From MAG-120531 sp038125995 (GTDB taxonomy: Bacteria; Bacteroidota; Bacteroidia; Flavobacteriales; Flavobacteriaceae), in contig JAYPEX010000002.1 in NCBI GenBank assembly GCA_038125995.1, positions 168,615-232,614 on the forward strand: a stretch of 64,000 bases of DNA, written 5' to 3'. Positions 1-8,476 of this stretch are shown here, one piece after another. Under the pieces are notes generated by a model. That model was not told the DNA's origin and did not search any database. It was given only the letters and a program-made list of their open reading frames with translations. Both the position numbers and the translations under genes were made by a program. Numbering within the stretch: the stretch's first letter is position 1; each line of letters begins with the position of its first letter.

Positions 1-3000
1 TAAAGCCACATTAAAATAAAGCCTCCGGAGAATGCAACAGCTATTCCGCTAAAAATAAATAGGGCGGTAGCAATAGATCTAAACTGCATATAGAGGAGTA
101 CTGAAATAATTAGTAACACAAGAGGAATAATAATGCTGAGCGTTTTCTCTGCTCTTAATTGGTTTTCATAAGAACCAGTGAGTTGATAACTGATTCCAGA
201 GGGAACTTCTAAAGTGCCGTCGGCAGTCATTTGATCGAGCTCTTTTTCTACTTTTTGAGCTAAGCTTCCATCGGCATAGCCTTCGTCCTTGTCGAAGATG
301 ACATATCCTACTAAAAATCCATCTTCACTCTTGATTTGTCCTGGGCCTCTTTCATACTTAATTTGAGCCACTTCACGAATAGGAATTGTCGTGCCGTTTG
401 CTAAGTCAATTGAAATGCTACTCAATTCCTCTGGATTGTTTCGTAGTGCTCGAGGATAACGAAGACGAATATTGTATCGTTCTCTTCCTTCGATGGTTTG
501 AGTTAAGGGAACTCCACCTACAGCGAGTTGCAAACTTTCAAGGACTTTAGAAACATTCAGTCCATAACGAGCAATTTGATTGCGATCGAGATCAAAGATC
601 AAATAAGGTTTTCCAACCATGCGATCCGCAAAAACGGTTTGTGATTTGACACCCTCAATGGTTTTTAAACGTTTTTCTAGTTCAAAACCAAAAGCTTCGA
701 TCTGTTCTAAGTTGGCCCCCTTTACTTTAATGCCAAGTGGAGCTCGCATTCCCGTTTGAAGCATCACTAGACGTGTTTCAATAGGTTGTAATCGAGGAGC
801 AGAAGTCACTCCTGGGATCTTACTCACTCGAGCAATTTCATTCCATATATCATCAGCAGTTTTAATTTCAGGTCTCCAATTGCGATAAAGTTCACCCCTT
901 GAATCAGGGATGAGTTCAGTTGGATTTATGTTGTTAAATAATCGTTCAGAAGCATAGCTTTGTTGTTGTTCTGATAGTTCAACATTTGGGTTGTAAATCA
1001 AAGACCCATCTTTGAGAATAAAAAATCCATCTTTGTTGACCTTGAATTTTTGTAGATCACCATCGTTGTTTTTGATGTATTCGCTCTTGTAGTTGATGAC
1101 ATTTTCATACATCGAAAGCGGTGCTGGATCCAATGCAGATTCCGTTCTTCCCGATTTACCAACTACAGTTTCAACTTCTGGAATTTGTGCAACAGCAAGG
1201 TCTAGTTGTCTGAGAGTTTCTCTGTTTTGTTCAATACCAGCATGTGGCATTGAACTTGGCATCAGTAAAAAGGAACCTTCGTCTAAAGCAGGCATAAACT
1301 CTTTTTGAGTATTTGAAAAGATGATTCCTCCAAATACAAGAAGCGAAATAGGAATGGCTAAAAATTTTAATTTGTTTGTCAATGCCCATTCCAAGATATC
1401 TTGATACTTTTTCTGAAATAGCTTGAAGAGTCCGAGAATTCCAAAGGTAAAAAGTGTTACTATCAGTAAATTGAGAATAAAGCTTTTGTCAACTCCCATT
1501 GGGACCCATAAAGCAGTCAGCAGAAACAAAATTAATCCAAGGGTAATTAAAAATAGGGGATTGGGAAGAGTTATTCCTCCTATAGATTTTGGGTATAAGA
1601 TGTTGATTTGATTCTTGATTTGCTGTTTTAGTTGATTGTAACGTCCTTTTTGAGGAGATTTCTTAAAAATGATTGCTGCAATTGGAGGAATGACGAACAA
1701 TGAAATCAACAGGGCTGCAATTAGGGCAAAGGTTTTGGTAAATGCCAGCGGTCTAAATAGTTTTCCTTCAGCACCGATGAGTGCGAACACAGGAATGAAA
1801 CTCACAATGGTTGTTAGAACTGCAGTGATGATTGCTGAAGACACTTCTTTTGTCGCTTTAAAAACCAGTTCATTGATCGGTGTTTGATGCTGATCTTCAT
1901 TTAATCTTCTAATGATATTTTCAGTGAGGATAATACCCACATCGACCATAGTTCCTATGGCGATAGCAATTCCTGAAAGCGATACGATGTTCGCGTCCAC
2001 ATTGGCGTATTTCATAGCGATAAATACCATGAGTACTGCCAGTGGTAAAAGCCCTGATATTAATGCAGAAGCTCTTAAATTGTAGAGCATAATCACAATA
2101 ACAAGAATTGTGATGAGAATTTCGAGACTTAGAGCTTTATCAAGAGTTCCTAGGGTTTCTTGAATGAGTTCAGTTCGATCGTAAAAGGGAACAATGGTGA
2201 GCTTGGACACAGTTCCATCTGCTAAAACTTTTGAGGGTAATCCAGGCGATAGTTCAGCAATTTTTTCTTTGACATTTTCAATAACTGCTAAAGGATTTGC
2301 TCCGTATCGAGCTACTACAGCTGCACCTACCGCTTCTACACCGGATTTATCTAAAATTCCTCTTCTCTGAGCCGGTCCAAATTGAATATTGGCAATTTCA
2401 TTTAAATAAATTGGCCTGTAATCAGTATTCTTTACAGCAACACGCTCCAGATCTTTTAAACTTGTAATCGACCCTAAACCTCTAACAAAATACTCTGCTC
2501 GATTGATTTCGATGGTTTGAGCTCCAATATCTTTATTTGAAGCTTTAATCGCTTGAGCGATTTGAGCCAGTGAAATATCATATTGTTCTAATTTTTTAGG
2601 ATCGAGATCTACTTGATATTCTCTAATGTGACCTCCTATTGAAGAAACTTCAGAAACTCCTTGTGCTGAGGCAAGGGCGTACTTTACATAAAAGTCTTGA
2701 ACGGAACGAAGCTCGTCTAAATCCCATCCTCCAGTTGGATTTCCATCGGTATCTCGACCTTCTATCGTATACCAAAACAATTGACCCAGTGCAGTTGAAT
2801 CGGGTCCTAAACTCGGTTGGACACCTTGCGGTAATAAGCCTTGAGGTAGCGCATTGAGTTTTTCGAGTATGCGAGAACGAGACCAATAGAATTCTATGTC
2901 CTCTTCAAAAATGATGTAGATACTCGAGAATCCGAACATGGAAGACGATCGAATAGTCTTTACTCCAGGTATTCCTAGAAGCGTTGTGGTAAGGGGGTAA

Positions 3001-3230
3001 GTGATTTGATCTTCGATATCCTGTGGGGATCTTCCTTCCCATTTACTAAAGATGATTTGTTGATTTTCTCCTAAATCAGGAATAGCATCCACAGGAACAG
3101 GATCTTGTTCAAATGGTAACTGTTCCCATTTAAATGGAGTGTAAACCATTCCTAATCCTAATGCGATTAGAAGAACAACGATGACGATAATCTTATTTTC
3201 TATGAGGTATTTAATGCTGTTGTTGAGCAT
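1..3230 (-). CDS. Heavy-metal efflux RND transporter permease, CusA/CzcA family (3' part outside window)
   Basis: Inner-membrane pump of a tripartite system that drives metal cations out across both membranes using proton flux. Reading leftward from the ATG at 3230 gives an uninterrupted frame of about 1076 codons to the window edge; the family is usually 1020-1250 residues or longer when fused to an outer-membrane factor. A first membrane segment follows the N-terminus, then porter-domain sequence (PVDAIPDLGE, WEGRSPQDIEDQITYPL) and the TM4 motif VDVGIILTEN, in which Asp and Glu are the usual proton-relay residues of the metal subfamily. The visible end (FSGGFILMW) lies in the last membrane block. 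It follows a HYC_CC_PP gene by 74 nt on the same strand, so both are likely one operon, with CusB/CusC-type partners probably beyond the edge. Metal specificity cannot be read from sequence. Confidence 0.93.
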   Translation of the reverse strand, partial: MLNNSIKYLIENKIIVIVVLLIALGLGMVYTPFKWEQLPFEQDPVPVDAIPDLGENQQIIFSKWEGRSPQDIEDQITYPLTTTLLGIPGVKTIRSSSMFGFSSIYIIFEEDIEFYWSRSRILEKLNALPQGLLPQGVQPSLGPDSTALGQLFWYTIEGRDTDGNPTGGWDLDELRSVQDFYVKYALASAQGVSEVSSIGGHIREYQVDLDPKKLEQYDISLAQIAQAIKASNKDIGAQTIEINRAEYFVRGLGSITSLKDLERVAVKNTDYRPIYLNEIANIQFGPAQRRGILDKSGVEAVGAAVVARYGANPLAVIENVKEKIAELSPGLPSKVLADGTVSKLTIVPFYDRTELIQETLGTLDKALSLEILITILVIVIMLYNLRASALISGLLPLAVLMVFIAMKYANVDANIVSLSGIAIAIGTMVDVGIILTENIIRRLNEDQHQTPINELVFKATKEVSSAIITAVLTTIVSFIPVFALIGAEGKLFRPLAFTKTFALIAALLISLFVIPPIAAIIFKKSPQKGRYNQLKQQIKNQINILYPKSIGGITLPNPLFLITLGLILFLLTALWVPMGVDKSFILNLLIVTLFTFGILGLFKLFQKKYQDILEWALTNKLKFLAIPISLLVFGGIIFSNTQKEFMPALDEGSFLLMPSSMPHAGIEQNRETLRQLDLAVAQIPEVETVVGKSGRTESALDPAPLSMYENVINYKSEYIKNNDGDLQKFKVNKDGFFILKDGSLIYNPNVELSEQQQSYASERLFNNINPTELIPDSRGELYRNWRPEIKTADDIWNEIARVSKIPGVTSAPRLQPIETRLVMLQTGMRAPLGIKVKGANLEQIEAFGFELEKRLKTIEGVKSQTVFADRMVGKPYLIFDLDRNQIARYGLNVSKVLESLQLAVGGVPLTQTIEGRERYNIRLRYPRALRNNPEELSSISIDLANGTTIPIREVAQIKYERGPGQIKSEDGFLVGYVIFDKDEGYADGSLAQKVEKELDQMTADGTLEVPSGISYQLTGSYENQLRAEKTLSIIIPLVLLIISVLLYMQFRSIATALFIFSGIAVAFSGGFILMWL

Positions 3231-3304
3231 AGTATTGATTTTAACCGTTTACAATTTGTTGAAATGTAGTGTGCTACATCCGATTAGGGTGTAGTGTGGT
3301 TAAA

Positions 3305-3718
3305 TCAAATGAGGTAGACTTCAAAGATCTTATAGAGATCAGAATTTTTAAAGGGAGGTGAGTGGTTGTTTATTGAAGTGGGTTTTTCACTTTTGATCGG
3401 AATTAAAGATTTAGCTAAAATCTGATTTACAGGAGCAATAAATACAAAGTTATCAATTGATTGTTGTTTTACTAAAACGATTGAAGTATCGCTGTTCAAA
3501 TTGACAGTATCATTGACACAACAGGATTTCTTAGATAGAAGTGGTAAATCGCTTATGGGGGCATGGTGATGCATTCCACAACCTTCTGCTTCTTTGTAAA
3601 AAGCGGTGTCCGTCACGGCTCCTCCACATATGTGAAAACTCATTGCAGTTGCCGTTGTTGATCCGATAATCAAAACGGCAAAGAGAAAAGCTCCTATTTG
3701 TTTAAATACATTTTTCAC
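3305..3718 (-). CDS. Small secreted protein, HYC_CC_PP family
   Basis: 137 residues with a signal peptide (about 1-25, ending in TATA) and a short Cys/His-rich mature part. The family name comes from three signatures, all recognisable here: HIC at 29-31 (HYC variant), CC at 66-67 and PP at 121-122. A GMHHHAP stretch near residue 50 could also bind metal. Such proteins in Bacteroidota typically sit directly upstream of CusA/CzcA-type pumps, as here; a role as a periplasmic metal-binding or sensing partner is inference and the biochemical function is not known. A large hairpin lies about 40 nt upstream of the start and may be regulatory. Confidence 0.8.
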   Translation of the reverse strand: MKNVFKQIGAFLFAVLIIGSTTATAMSFHICGGAVTDTAFYKEAEGCGMHHHAPISDLPLLSKKSCCVNDTVNLNSDTSIVLVKQQSIDNFVFIAPVNQILAKSLIPIKSEKPTSINNHSPPFKNSDLYKIFEVYLI

Positions 3719-3756
3719 GTGGTAAAATTACAAAAAAAAAGATTGGTGATGATTTT

Positions 3757-3799
3757 GAGATCCTAAATCATTGTTAAATGATCCTTAGGAACTGATCTC
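3757..3799. promoter_or_regulatory. Large imperfect hairpin upstream of the metal-efflux operon
   Basis: The nested arms are GAGATC/GATCTC (3757-3762, 3794-3799), CTAA/TTAG (3763-3766, 3785-3788) and ATCATT/AATGAT (3767-3772, 3777-3782) around a GTTA loop: 16 pairs with two small bulges. No T-run follows on the + strand. It lies between the divergent HYC_CC_PP gene (start 3718) and the Bcr/CflA gene (start 3977). It could be an operator or a 5' leader element of the metal operon; the role is inferred from position only. Confidence 0.45.
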
Positions 3800-3976
3800 A
3801 CGGGTTTTACTATTTAAATTAAATCACTTATTGGGGTATATCGGAAACTTTACAGGAAGCACTTCTGAGCTGTTTATTCGCTATGAATTACTTCCTAAAG
3901 TTGTGAAAACGATCTTTAAACCAAGATTTTTCTAATGGATAAGGATTTATTAAAGTATTCGTCTTAGTTTTACTGC

Positions 3977-5227
3977 ATGAGAAAACTAAGTATCAAAGGA
4001 AATTTCAAGGTCATTTTTGTCTTGGGATTACTCTCAGCAATCGGTCCTTTTTCAATTGATTTATACTTACCCGCCTTTCCTGAAATCGCTCAGCGATTAG
4101 ACACCGATGTTGCTTCGGTAATGCTATCGCTCTCCTCATTTTTTGTTGGGATTTCTTTTGGACAACTACTTTATGGTCCGCTAATCGAACGCTTCGGGCG
4201 AAAAAAGCCTCTCTATGTTGGATTAGTGCTTTATGCTTTGAGCTCTGTAGCTTGTTTATATGCCTTAAATGTAGATCAGCTTATTGCTTATCGATTCTTT
4301 CAGGCTTTAGGGGGCTGTGTGGGGATGGTCACATCAAGAGCGATGGTTCGCGATCTTTTTGAACTCAGTGATATCCCAAAAGTGTTTTCAAATTTGATGC
4401 TAGTCATTGCACTTTCTCCAATCATTGCTCCGACTGTTGGAGGTTATCTTACCTTTTATTTTGGATGGCATTCGGTTTTTATATTTTTATTGGTTTTAAT
4501 ACTTATTATTCTAGGATCTGTATACCTTATACTGCCTGAAAGCAAAGAACCTGATCCGAGCTATAGTCTAAAACCTAAGGCTATATTTGGAAAATTTAAA
4601 ATAGTGCTTTCCAATCAGCAATTTGTGGTTTACACTGCTACCTCAGCAATCGCCTATTCTGCACTTTACGCCTATGTCAGTGGAGCTCCCTATGTGTTTA
4701 TGGTTGTTTATGGTTTGAATGAAAAGGTATTTGGTTGGATTTTTGCATTAATTGCTGCTGGGTTGATCAGTGCAAGTCAGGTGAACAATCTATTGCTTAG
4801 AAAATATACTTCTGAAGGAATTATTAAAGTCACCCTTGTGATTCAATCTTTAATAGGAATCGTCTTATTGGTGTTGACTGTTTTAGGTTATCATAATCTC
4901 TATTTATTCGTAAGTTTAATCTTTTTATTTTTAGCATGTCAAGGATTGAACTTCCCAAATGCTTCCGCAATTTCAATGGCTCCCTTTGCAAAGAATGCAG
5001 GTTCTGCATCAGCATTAATGGGATTCTTTCAGTTGATGTGTGGAGCTGTCCTATCAGCATTCGTAGGAGTGTTTGAAGATGGGACCTCTTTACCACTTGT
5101 TACGATCATGGCGCTTTGTGTGGTTGTTGCCACTTTAATTCTCTATATCGGTAATGTGCGTATTCAAAAACGTGCCAATAAATCACTAGTACAAGAGGAA
5201 GATATCGATATGATTACAACACTTTAA
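3977..5227 (+). CDS. Bcr/CflA-type multidrug efflux MFS transporter
   Basis: 416-residue inner-membrane antiporter of the major facilitator superfamily, DHA1 group, with about 12 hydrophobic segments. The N-terminus GPFSIDLYLPAFPEIA is highly characteristic of the Bcr/CflA drug-resistance subfamily, and MFS motif A appears as LIERFGRKKP after TM2. TM4-TM5 carry the antiporter-type Arg and Gly/Pro-rich sequences (SRAMVRDL, LSPIIAPTVGGYL). Length matches the family (about 400). A TAGTTTTA box (3965-3972) a few bases before the ATG could be its -7 element, implying a very short leader. The gene is divergent from the metal-efflux operon. Substrates of homologues include bicyclomycin, chloramphenicol and sulfonamides; the native substrate here is unknown. 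Confidence 0.9.
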   Translation: MRKLSIKGNFKVIFVLGLLSAIGPFSIDLYLPAFPEIAQRLDTDVASVMLSLSSFFVGISFGQLLYGPLIERFGRKKPLYVGLVLYALSSVACLYALNVDQLIAYRFFQALGGCVGMVTSRAMVRDLFELSDIPKVFSNLMLVIALSPIIAPTVGGYLTFYFGWHSVFIFLLVLILIILGSVYLILPESKEPDPSYSLKPKAIFGKFKIVLSNQQFVVYTATSAIAYSALYAYVSGAPYVFMVVYGLNEKVFGWIFALIAAGLISASQVNNLLLRKYTSEGIIKVTLVIQSLIGIVLLVLTVLGYHNLYLFVSLIFLFLACQGLNFPNASAISMAPFAKNAGSASALMGFFQLMCGAVLSAFVGVFEDGTSLPLVTIMALCVVVATLILYIGNVRIQKRANKSLVQEEDIDMITTL

Positions 5228-5283
5228 TCGTTGATTTTAGGATTTCTGTAAAATGATTATTTTTCATAAATAATAAAATTTGA

Positions 5284-5478
5284 ATGAGCAAGAAAGATCA
5301 AAATGTAACACAGCAATTTTACAACAGGATTTTAATTGTTCTGTATTTGGGAATTGGATTTATTCCCAATTTAACTGCAGTGGATCAAATCGCACCACAA
5401 TGGTTGTATTTAAACGGTTTGAACTTAATAACGCTTCTATACCTCTATTTGAATAGAATAGCGTTTAAACCTTCTTAA
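5284..5478 (+). pseudogene. N-terminal remnant of a large membrane protein, probably O-antigen-ligase/TPR type
   Basis: The 64-codon frame contains two hydrophobic segments separated by TAVDQIAPQWLYL. From memory, this pattern (GFIPN, then AVD-IAPQWLYL) is the start of a much longer flavobacterial membrane protein annotated as O-antigen ligase or tetratricopeptide protein. Here the frame stops after 64 residues and its end overlaps the 3' end of umuD by 14 nt, so the rest of the gene is absent. I infer a truncated relic left when the umuC-umuD segment was inserted or rearranged. It could instead be a genuine small membrane protein. Confidence 0.45.
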
Positions 5479-5905
5479 TGACATAGGTGACAATTCCCCA
5501 TACCAGTAGGTTGTTTTCTGGTGTCACTTCTATGGGCTTGTAGTTCTTGTTTTCAGGCATTAAAAAGAGCTGTTCTCCTTTGAGTGCCAATCGTTTGACG
5601 GTGAATTCTCCGTCGATAAAACAGACTGCTATTTTGTTGTCTTTAGGCTCAAGGCTACGATCGATAACCAGTAGATCTCCATCGTCAAGACCTGCATCGA
5701 CCATAGATTCTCCACTGACTCTAGCGTAAAAGGTCGCTGCTCTATTTTTGACAAGACTCTCGTCTAGGCTAATCCTCACTTCTGCAAAATCATCAGCTGG
5801 GGATGGAAAACCAGCTGCAATTCCCCCTTCGATTAATGGTTGTTTTAAACCACTTTTGCTAAGTGTTTTAAAGATTTGAAGTCCTGGTGATTTAGATGCT
5901 GTCAT
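5465..5905 (-). CDS. umuD: UmuD-like autoproteolytic subunit of DNA polymerase V (S24 family)
   Basis: 146-residue LexA-fold self-cleaving protein; its processed form UmuD' joins UmuC in the mutagenic pol V used for translesion synthesis in the SOS response. The self-cleavage site is Ala31-Gly32 (AAGFPSPADD), the nucleophile is Ser67 in GESM and the general base is Lys104 in FTVKRL. There is no DNA-binding domain, which separates it from LexA. The ATG follows the umuC stop with no gap (TAAATG), so the two are translationally coupled. In the classical operon umuD comes first; here umuC does. Its last codons overlap the remnant frame on the other strand. Confidence 0.93.
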   Translation of the reverse strand: MTASKSPGLQIFKTLSKSGLKQPLIEGGIAAGFPSPADDFAEVRISLDESLVKNRAATFYARVSGESMVDAGLDDGDLLVIDRSLEPKDNKIAVCFIDGEFTVKRLALKGEQLFLMPENKNYKPIEVTPENNLLVWGIVTYVIKKV

Positions 5906-7159
5906 TTAGCGTACTTGTATTAATTCATTGATATCTGTGGTATAACGCTGAGAGAGGTTTTCTTGTCTCATCATCCATTTTCCTGTGAGGTTTTGACTGG
6001 CGAGTTGGAGTGCTTTTCCGTAGCGATTATTCATCTTGTCCATCACTTTCATTAGATCCTTGTGTTTGGGTTGTGTGTCACAAAAAAGATTGAGTTGCTG
6101 GGTTTCATTGGGTTGTAGACCTAAAACTAATACCCCCGCCTTTTTGTAAGGAACTCCCGATTTGTAAATGTGTCGAAGTGCCTTTTGAGCATAGCTTGCA
6201 ATGAGAATACTCGAGTCACTACTGTAGGGAAGGCTGATGGTCGTATTCCTAAAGACATAGGGTTGGCTTTTGTCAAAGGGATTGGATCTTAAAAACACAG
6301 CAATCATACTGCAGCTGCTCTTTTGTTTGCGAAGCTTTTCAGCACAGTGCACGGCAAAAGTCGCAACGCGTTCCTCAAGCGTTTCTAAATCAGTGATATT
6401 GGTTTTAAAACTTCGAGTAGTCGCAATCGATTTTTTGTTTTGAGGTTGTTCTAAGAAGAGGTTCTGCTGTCCTTCGAGTTCTTTTTTGAGTCGTAGTCCC
6501 ACTACTGAGAGTTCTTTTCGAACCCAAGCGTCGTTTAACTCGGTAAAGTCCCAGGCGGTATACACTTGTTTCAATTGCAAGCGCTTGCTGTGTTGTCTTC
6601 CAATCCCCCAAACATCTTCAATTTTAAGCCATTTGAGAGCTTTGATTCGCTTTTGATCGTTATCGATAAGATATAGACCCTTAGTGCGCTCTTTAAACTT
6701 TTTGGCAATTCTATTGGCCACCTTAGCGAGTGCTTTGGTTGGAGCAATTCCAATACTGATAGGAATACCGGTATACTGTTCTACCTTTTTTTTTATTTGA
6801 GCAGCATAGGCTTCTAGTTCCTCTTCTTGGAATCCTTCTAGGGACAAAAAGGCTTCATCGATACTGTAGATTTCAATCTCAGGAGTAAAGCTGCTGAGGA
6901 TTTGCATCACTCTTGAACTCATATCTCCATAAAGGGGAAAGTTGGAAGAAAAGCACTTGATTTGATGCTGTTTCACCAGCTCTTTGAGTTTAAAGATAGG
7001 AGCTCCCATTGGAATTCCAAGGGCTTTAGATTCGTCACTTCTAGCGATCACACAGCCGTCGTTGTTGGAGAGTACCACTACAGGAACTTTGTTCAGCTGA
7101 GGCTGAAACACCCGCTCACAGGAAGCGTAAAAATTATTACAATCAACTAGGGCTATCAT
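5906..7159 (-). CDS. umuC: UmuC, Y-family catalytic subunit of DNA polymerase V
   Basis: 417-residue translesion polymerase, the usual family length (about 420). The N-terminus IALVDCNNFYASCERVF supplies the first catalytic Asp and the Tyr steric gate region; NDGCVIARS follows, and YSIDEAFL carries the Asp-Glu pair of the palm. The helix-hairpin-helix region (EDVWGIGRQHSKRL) and a little-finger domain follow. Its stop abuts the umuD start. The 80-nt gap before it contains an inverted repeat framing a -7-like box, so the pair probably has its own damage-inducible promoter. The upstream gene on this strand (acyl-CoA dehydrogenase) is unrelated in function. Confidence 0.95.
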   Translation of the reverse strand: MIALVDCNNFYASCERVFQPQLNKVPVVVLSNNDGCVIARSDESKALGIPMGAPIFKLKELVKQHQIKCFSSNFPLYGDMSSRVMQILSSFTPEIEIYSIDEAFLSLEGFQEEELEAYAAQIKKKVEQYTGIPISIGIAPTKALAKVANRIAKKFKERTKGLYLIDNDQKRIKALKWLKIEDVWGIGRQHSKRLQLKQVYTAWDFTELNDAWVRKELSVVGLRLKKELEGQQNLFLEQPQNKKSIATTRSFKTNITDLETLEERVATFAVHCAEKLRKQKSSCSMIAVFLRSNPFDKSQPYVFRNTTISLPYSSDSSILIASYAQKALRHIYKSGVPYKKAGVLVLGLQPNETQQLNLFCDTQPKHKDLMKVMDKMNNRYGKALQLASQNLTGKWMMRQENLSQRYTTDINELIQVR

Positions 7160-7174
7160 TAAAAAAAATTAAAA

Positions 7175-7206
7175 AACTCGGAGATGTAAAGTTATAAAAC
7201 CGAGTT
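7175..7206 (-). promoter_or_regulatory. Inverted-repeat candidate SOS operator over the umuC promoter
   Basis: AACTCGG (7175-7181) and CCGAGTT (7200-7206) form a perfect 7-bp inverted repeat with an 18-nt spacer. Inside the spacer, on the coding strand, is TAACTTTA (7187-7194), a near match to the TAnnTTTG -7 box. Arms flanking a promoter core directly upstream of umuC-umuD are what a LexA-type operator would look like, but the LexA box of this organism is not known to me. Confidence 0.45.
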
Positions 7207-7239
7207 GTTGAGTTGAAGTGTCCCCCTAGAAGTTATTAA

Positions 7240-8418
7240 CTATTTGAAGGCTGAATGCCCTGTGATGTCCATACCGGTGATCAGTAAATGGATATCGTGA
7301 GTTCCTTCATAAGTGACTACGGATTCTAAATTCATCATATGTCTCATAATAGAGTAATCACCTGTAATTCCCATAGCTCCAAGCACTTGTCTTGCTTCTC
7401 TAGCAATGTTTAAAGCCATAGCAACATTATTTCGTTTAGCCATGGAAATTTGTGCGGTGGTAGCTCTTCTTTCGTTTTTGAGTTGTCCCAATCGAAGCGC
7501 TAAGAGTTGAGCTTTGGTGATCTCGGTGATCATTTCAGCGAGTTTCTTTTGTTGGAGCTGAGTCGAAGCGATAGGCTTTCCGAATTGAATGCGTTCTTTG
7601 GCATAACGAAGTGCCGTATCATAACAATCCATAGCGGCTCCAATAGCTCCCCAAGCAATACCATAACGCGCAGAATCCAAGCAACCAAGAGGTGCTCCGA
7701 GTCCATCTTTGCCTGGAAGAATGTTTTCTTTGGGTATCTTAACGTCGTTAAAGATAAGCTCTCCGGTAGCAGAGGTTCTCAGTGACCATTTATTATGAGT
7801 TTCAGGGGTAGAAAATCCTTCCATTCCACGCTCTACAATCACACCTTTAATTCTTCCGCTCTCATCTTTAGCCCATACTACAGCGATGTCAGCAAAAGGA
7901 GCATTGGAAATCCACATTTTGGCTCCATTGAGGAGGTAATGATCTCCCTTATCTACTATTTTAGAGTTCATTCCCGAAGGATTGGAACCATGATCGGGTT
8001 CGGTAAGTCCAAAACAACCCATGAGTTCGCCAGTAGCTAATTTTGGAAGGTATTTTTGTTTTTGCGCTTCACTACCGTAAGCGTTAATAGGATGCATGAC
8101 CAAAGAAGATTGAACTGAGGCAGTTGATCGAAGTCCAGAGTCTCCACGTTCAATTTCCTGCATGAGTAATCCGTAGGATATATAATCGAGTCCTACACCT
8201 CCGTAGGTCTCTGGAATCGTTGGACCAAAAGCTCCAATGGACGCAAGTCCAACAAGTAAGTGTTTAGGAAATGTTGCTTCTTGAGCGTGTTGTTCAATAA
8301 TAGGACTCACTTCTTTCTTTACCCATTCGCGTGCAGCGTCTCTGATAAGCTTGTGCTCTTCAGTAAATAAATCGTCTAGTTGATAATAATCAGGTGCTTG
8401 AAATAAATCAGCTTTCAT
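7240..8418 (-). CDS. gcdH: Acyl-CoA dehydrogenase, glutaryl-CoA dehydrogenase-like
   Basis: 392-residue FAD flavoenzyme. Glutaryl-CoA dehydrogenase oxidatively decarboxylates glutaryl-CoA to crotonyl-CoA in lysine/tryptophan breakdown and passes electrons to ETF. The alpha-helical N domain, central beta domain (GCFGLTEPDHGSNPSGM) and C-terminal helices are all present. The catalytic base is Glu371 in VVTYEGTHDIH. The block LRSTASVQSSLVMHPI includes Arg97, the position that recognises the glutaryl carboxylate in this subfamily and separates it from ordinary short-chain enzymes. The start is supported by a TACATTTG -7 box at 8435-8442 (minus strand). It stands alone between trmN6 and umuC. Assignment to the glutaryl subfamily is by motif and fairly secure; the substrate is inferred. 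Confidence 0.88.
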   Translation of the reverse strand: MKADLFQAPDYYQLDDLFTEEHKLIRDAAREWVKKEVSPIIEQHAQEATFPKHLLVGLASIGAFGPTIPETYGGVGLDYISYGLLMQEIERGDSGLRSTASVQSSLVMHPINAYGSEAQKQKYLPKLATGELMGCFGLTEPDHGSNPSGMNSKIVDKGDHYLLNGAKMWISNAPFADIAVVWAKDESGRIKGVIVERGMEGFSTPETHNKWSLRTSATGELIFNDVKIPKENILPGKDGLGAPLGCLDSARYGIAWGAIGAAMDCYDTALRYAKERIQFGKPIASTQLQQKKLAEMITEITKAQLLALRLGQLKNERRATTAQISMAKRNNVAMALNIAREARQVLGAMGITGDYSIMRHMMNLESVVTYEGTHDIHLLITGMDITGHSAFK

Positions 8419-8434
8419 ATTGTAAGATTTTAAT

Positions 8435-8466
8435 CAAATGTAATCAAAAGAAATATAACACTACAA
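8435..8466 (-). promoter_or_regulatory. Promoter of the acyl-CoA dehydrogenase gene
   Basis: On the minus strand TTG (8464-8466) is followed after 21 nt by TACATTTG (8435-8442), the Bacteroidota -33/-7 arrangement, 16 nt before the ATG at 8418. The spacing is at the long end of the accepted range. Confidence 0.5.
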
Positions 8467-8476
8467 CAATAAAATG

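Noticed and set aside
1093..1887. Several + strand open frames of 60-72 codons opposite the RND pump
   Set aside because: They are antisense shadows of a long conserved coding frame and have no domain sense or start context.
5230..5283. AT-only hairpin after the Bcr/CflA gene as a terminator
   Set aside because: The stem consists of A-T pairs only and lacks a T-run of useful length.
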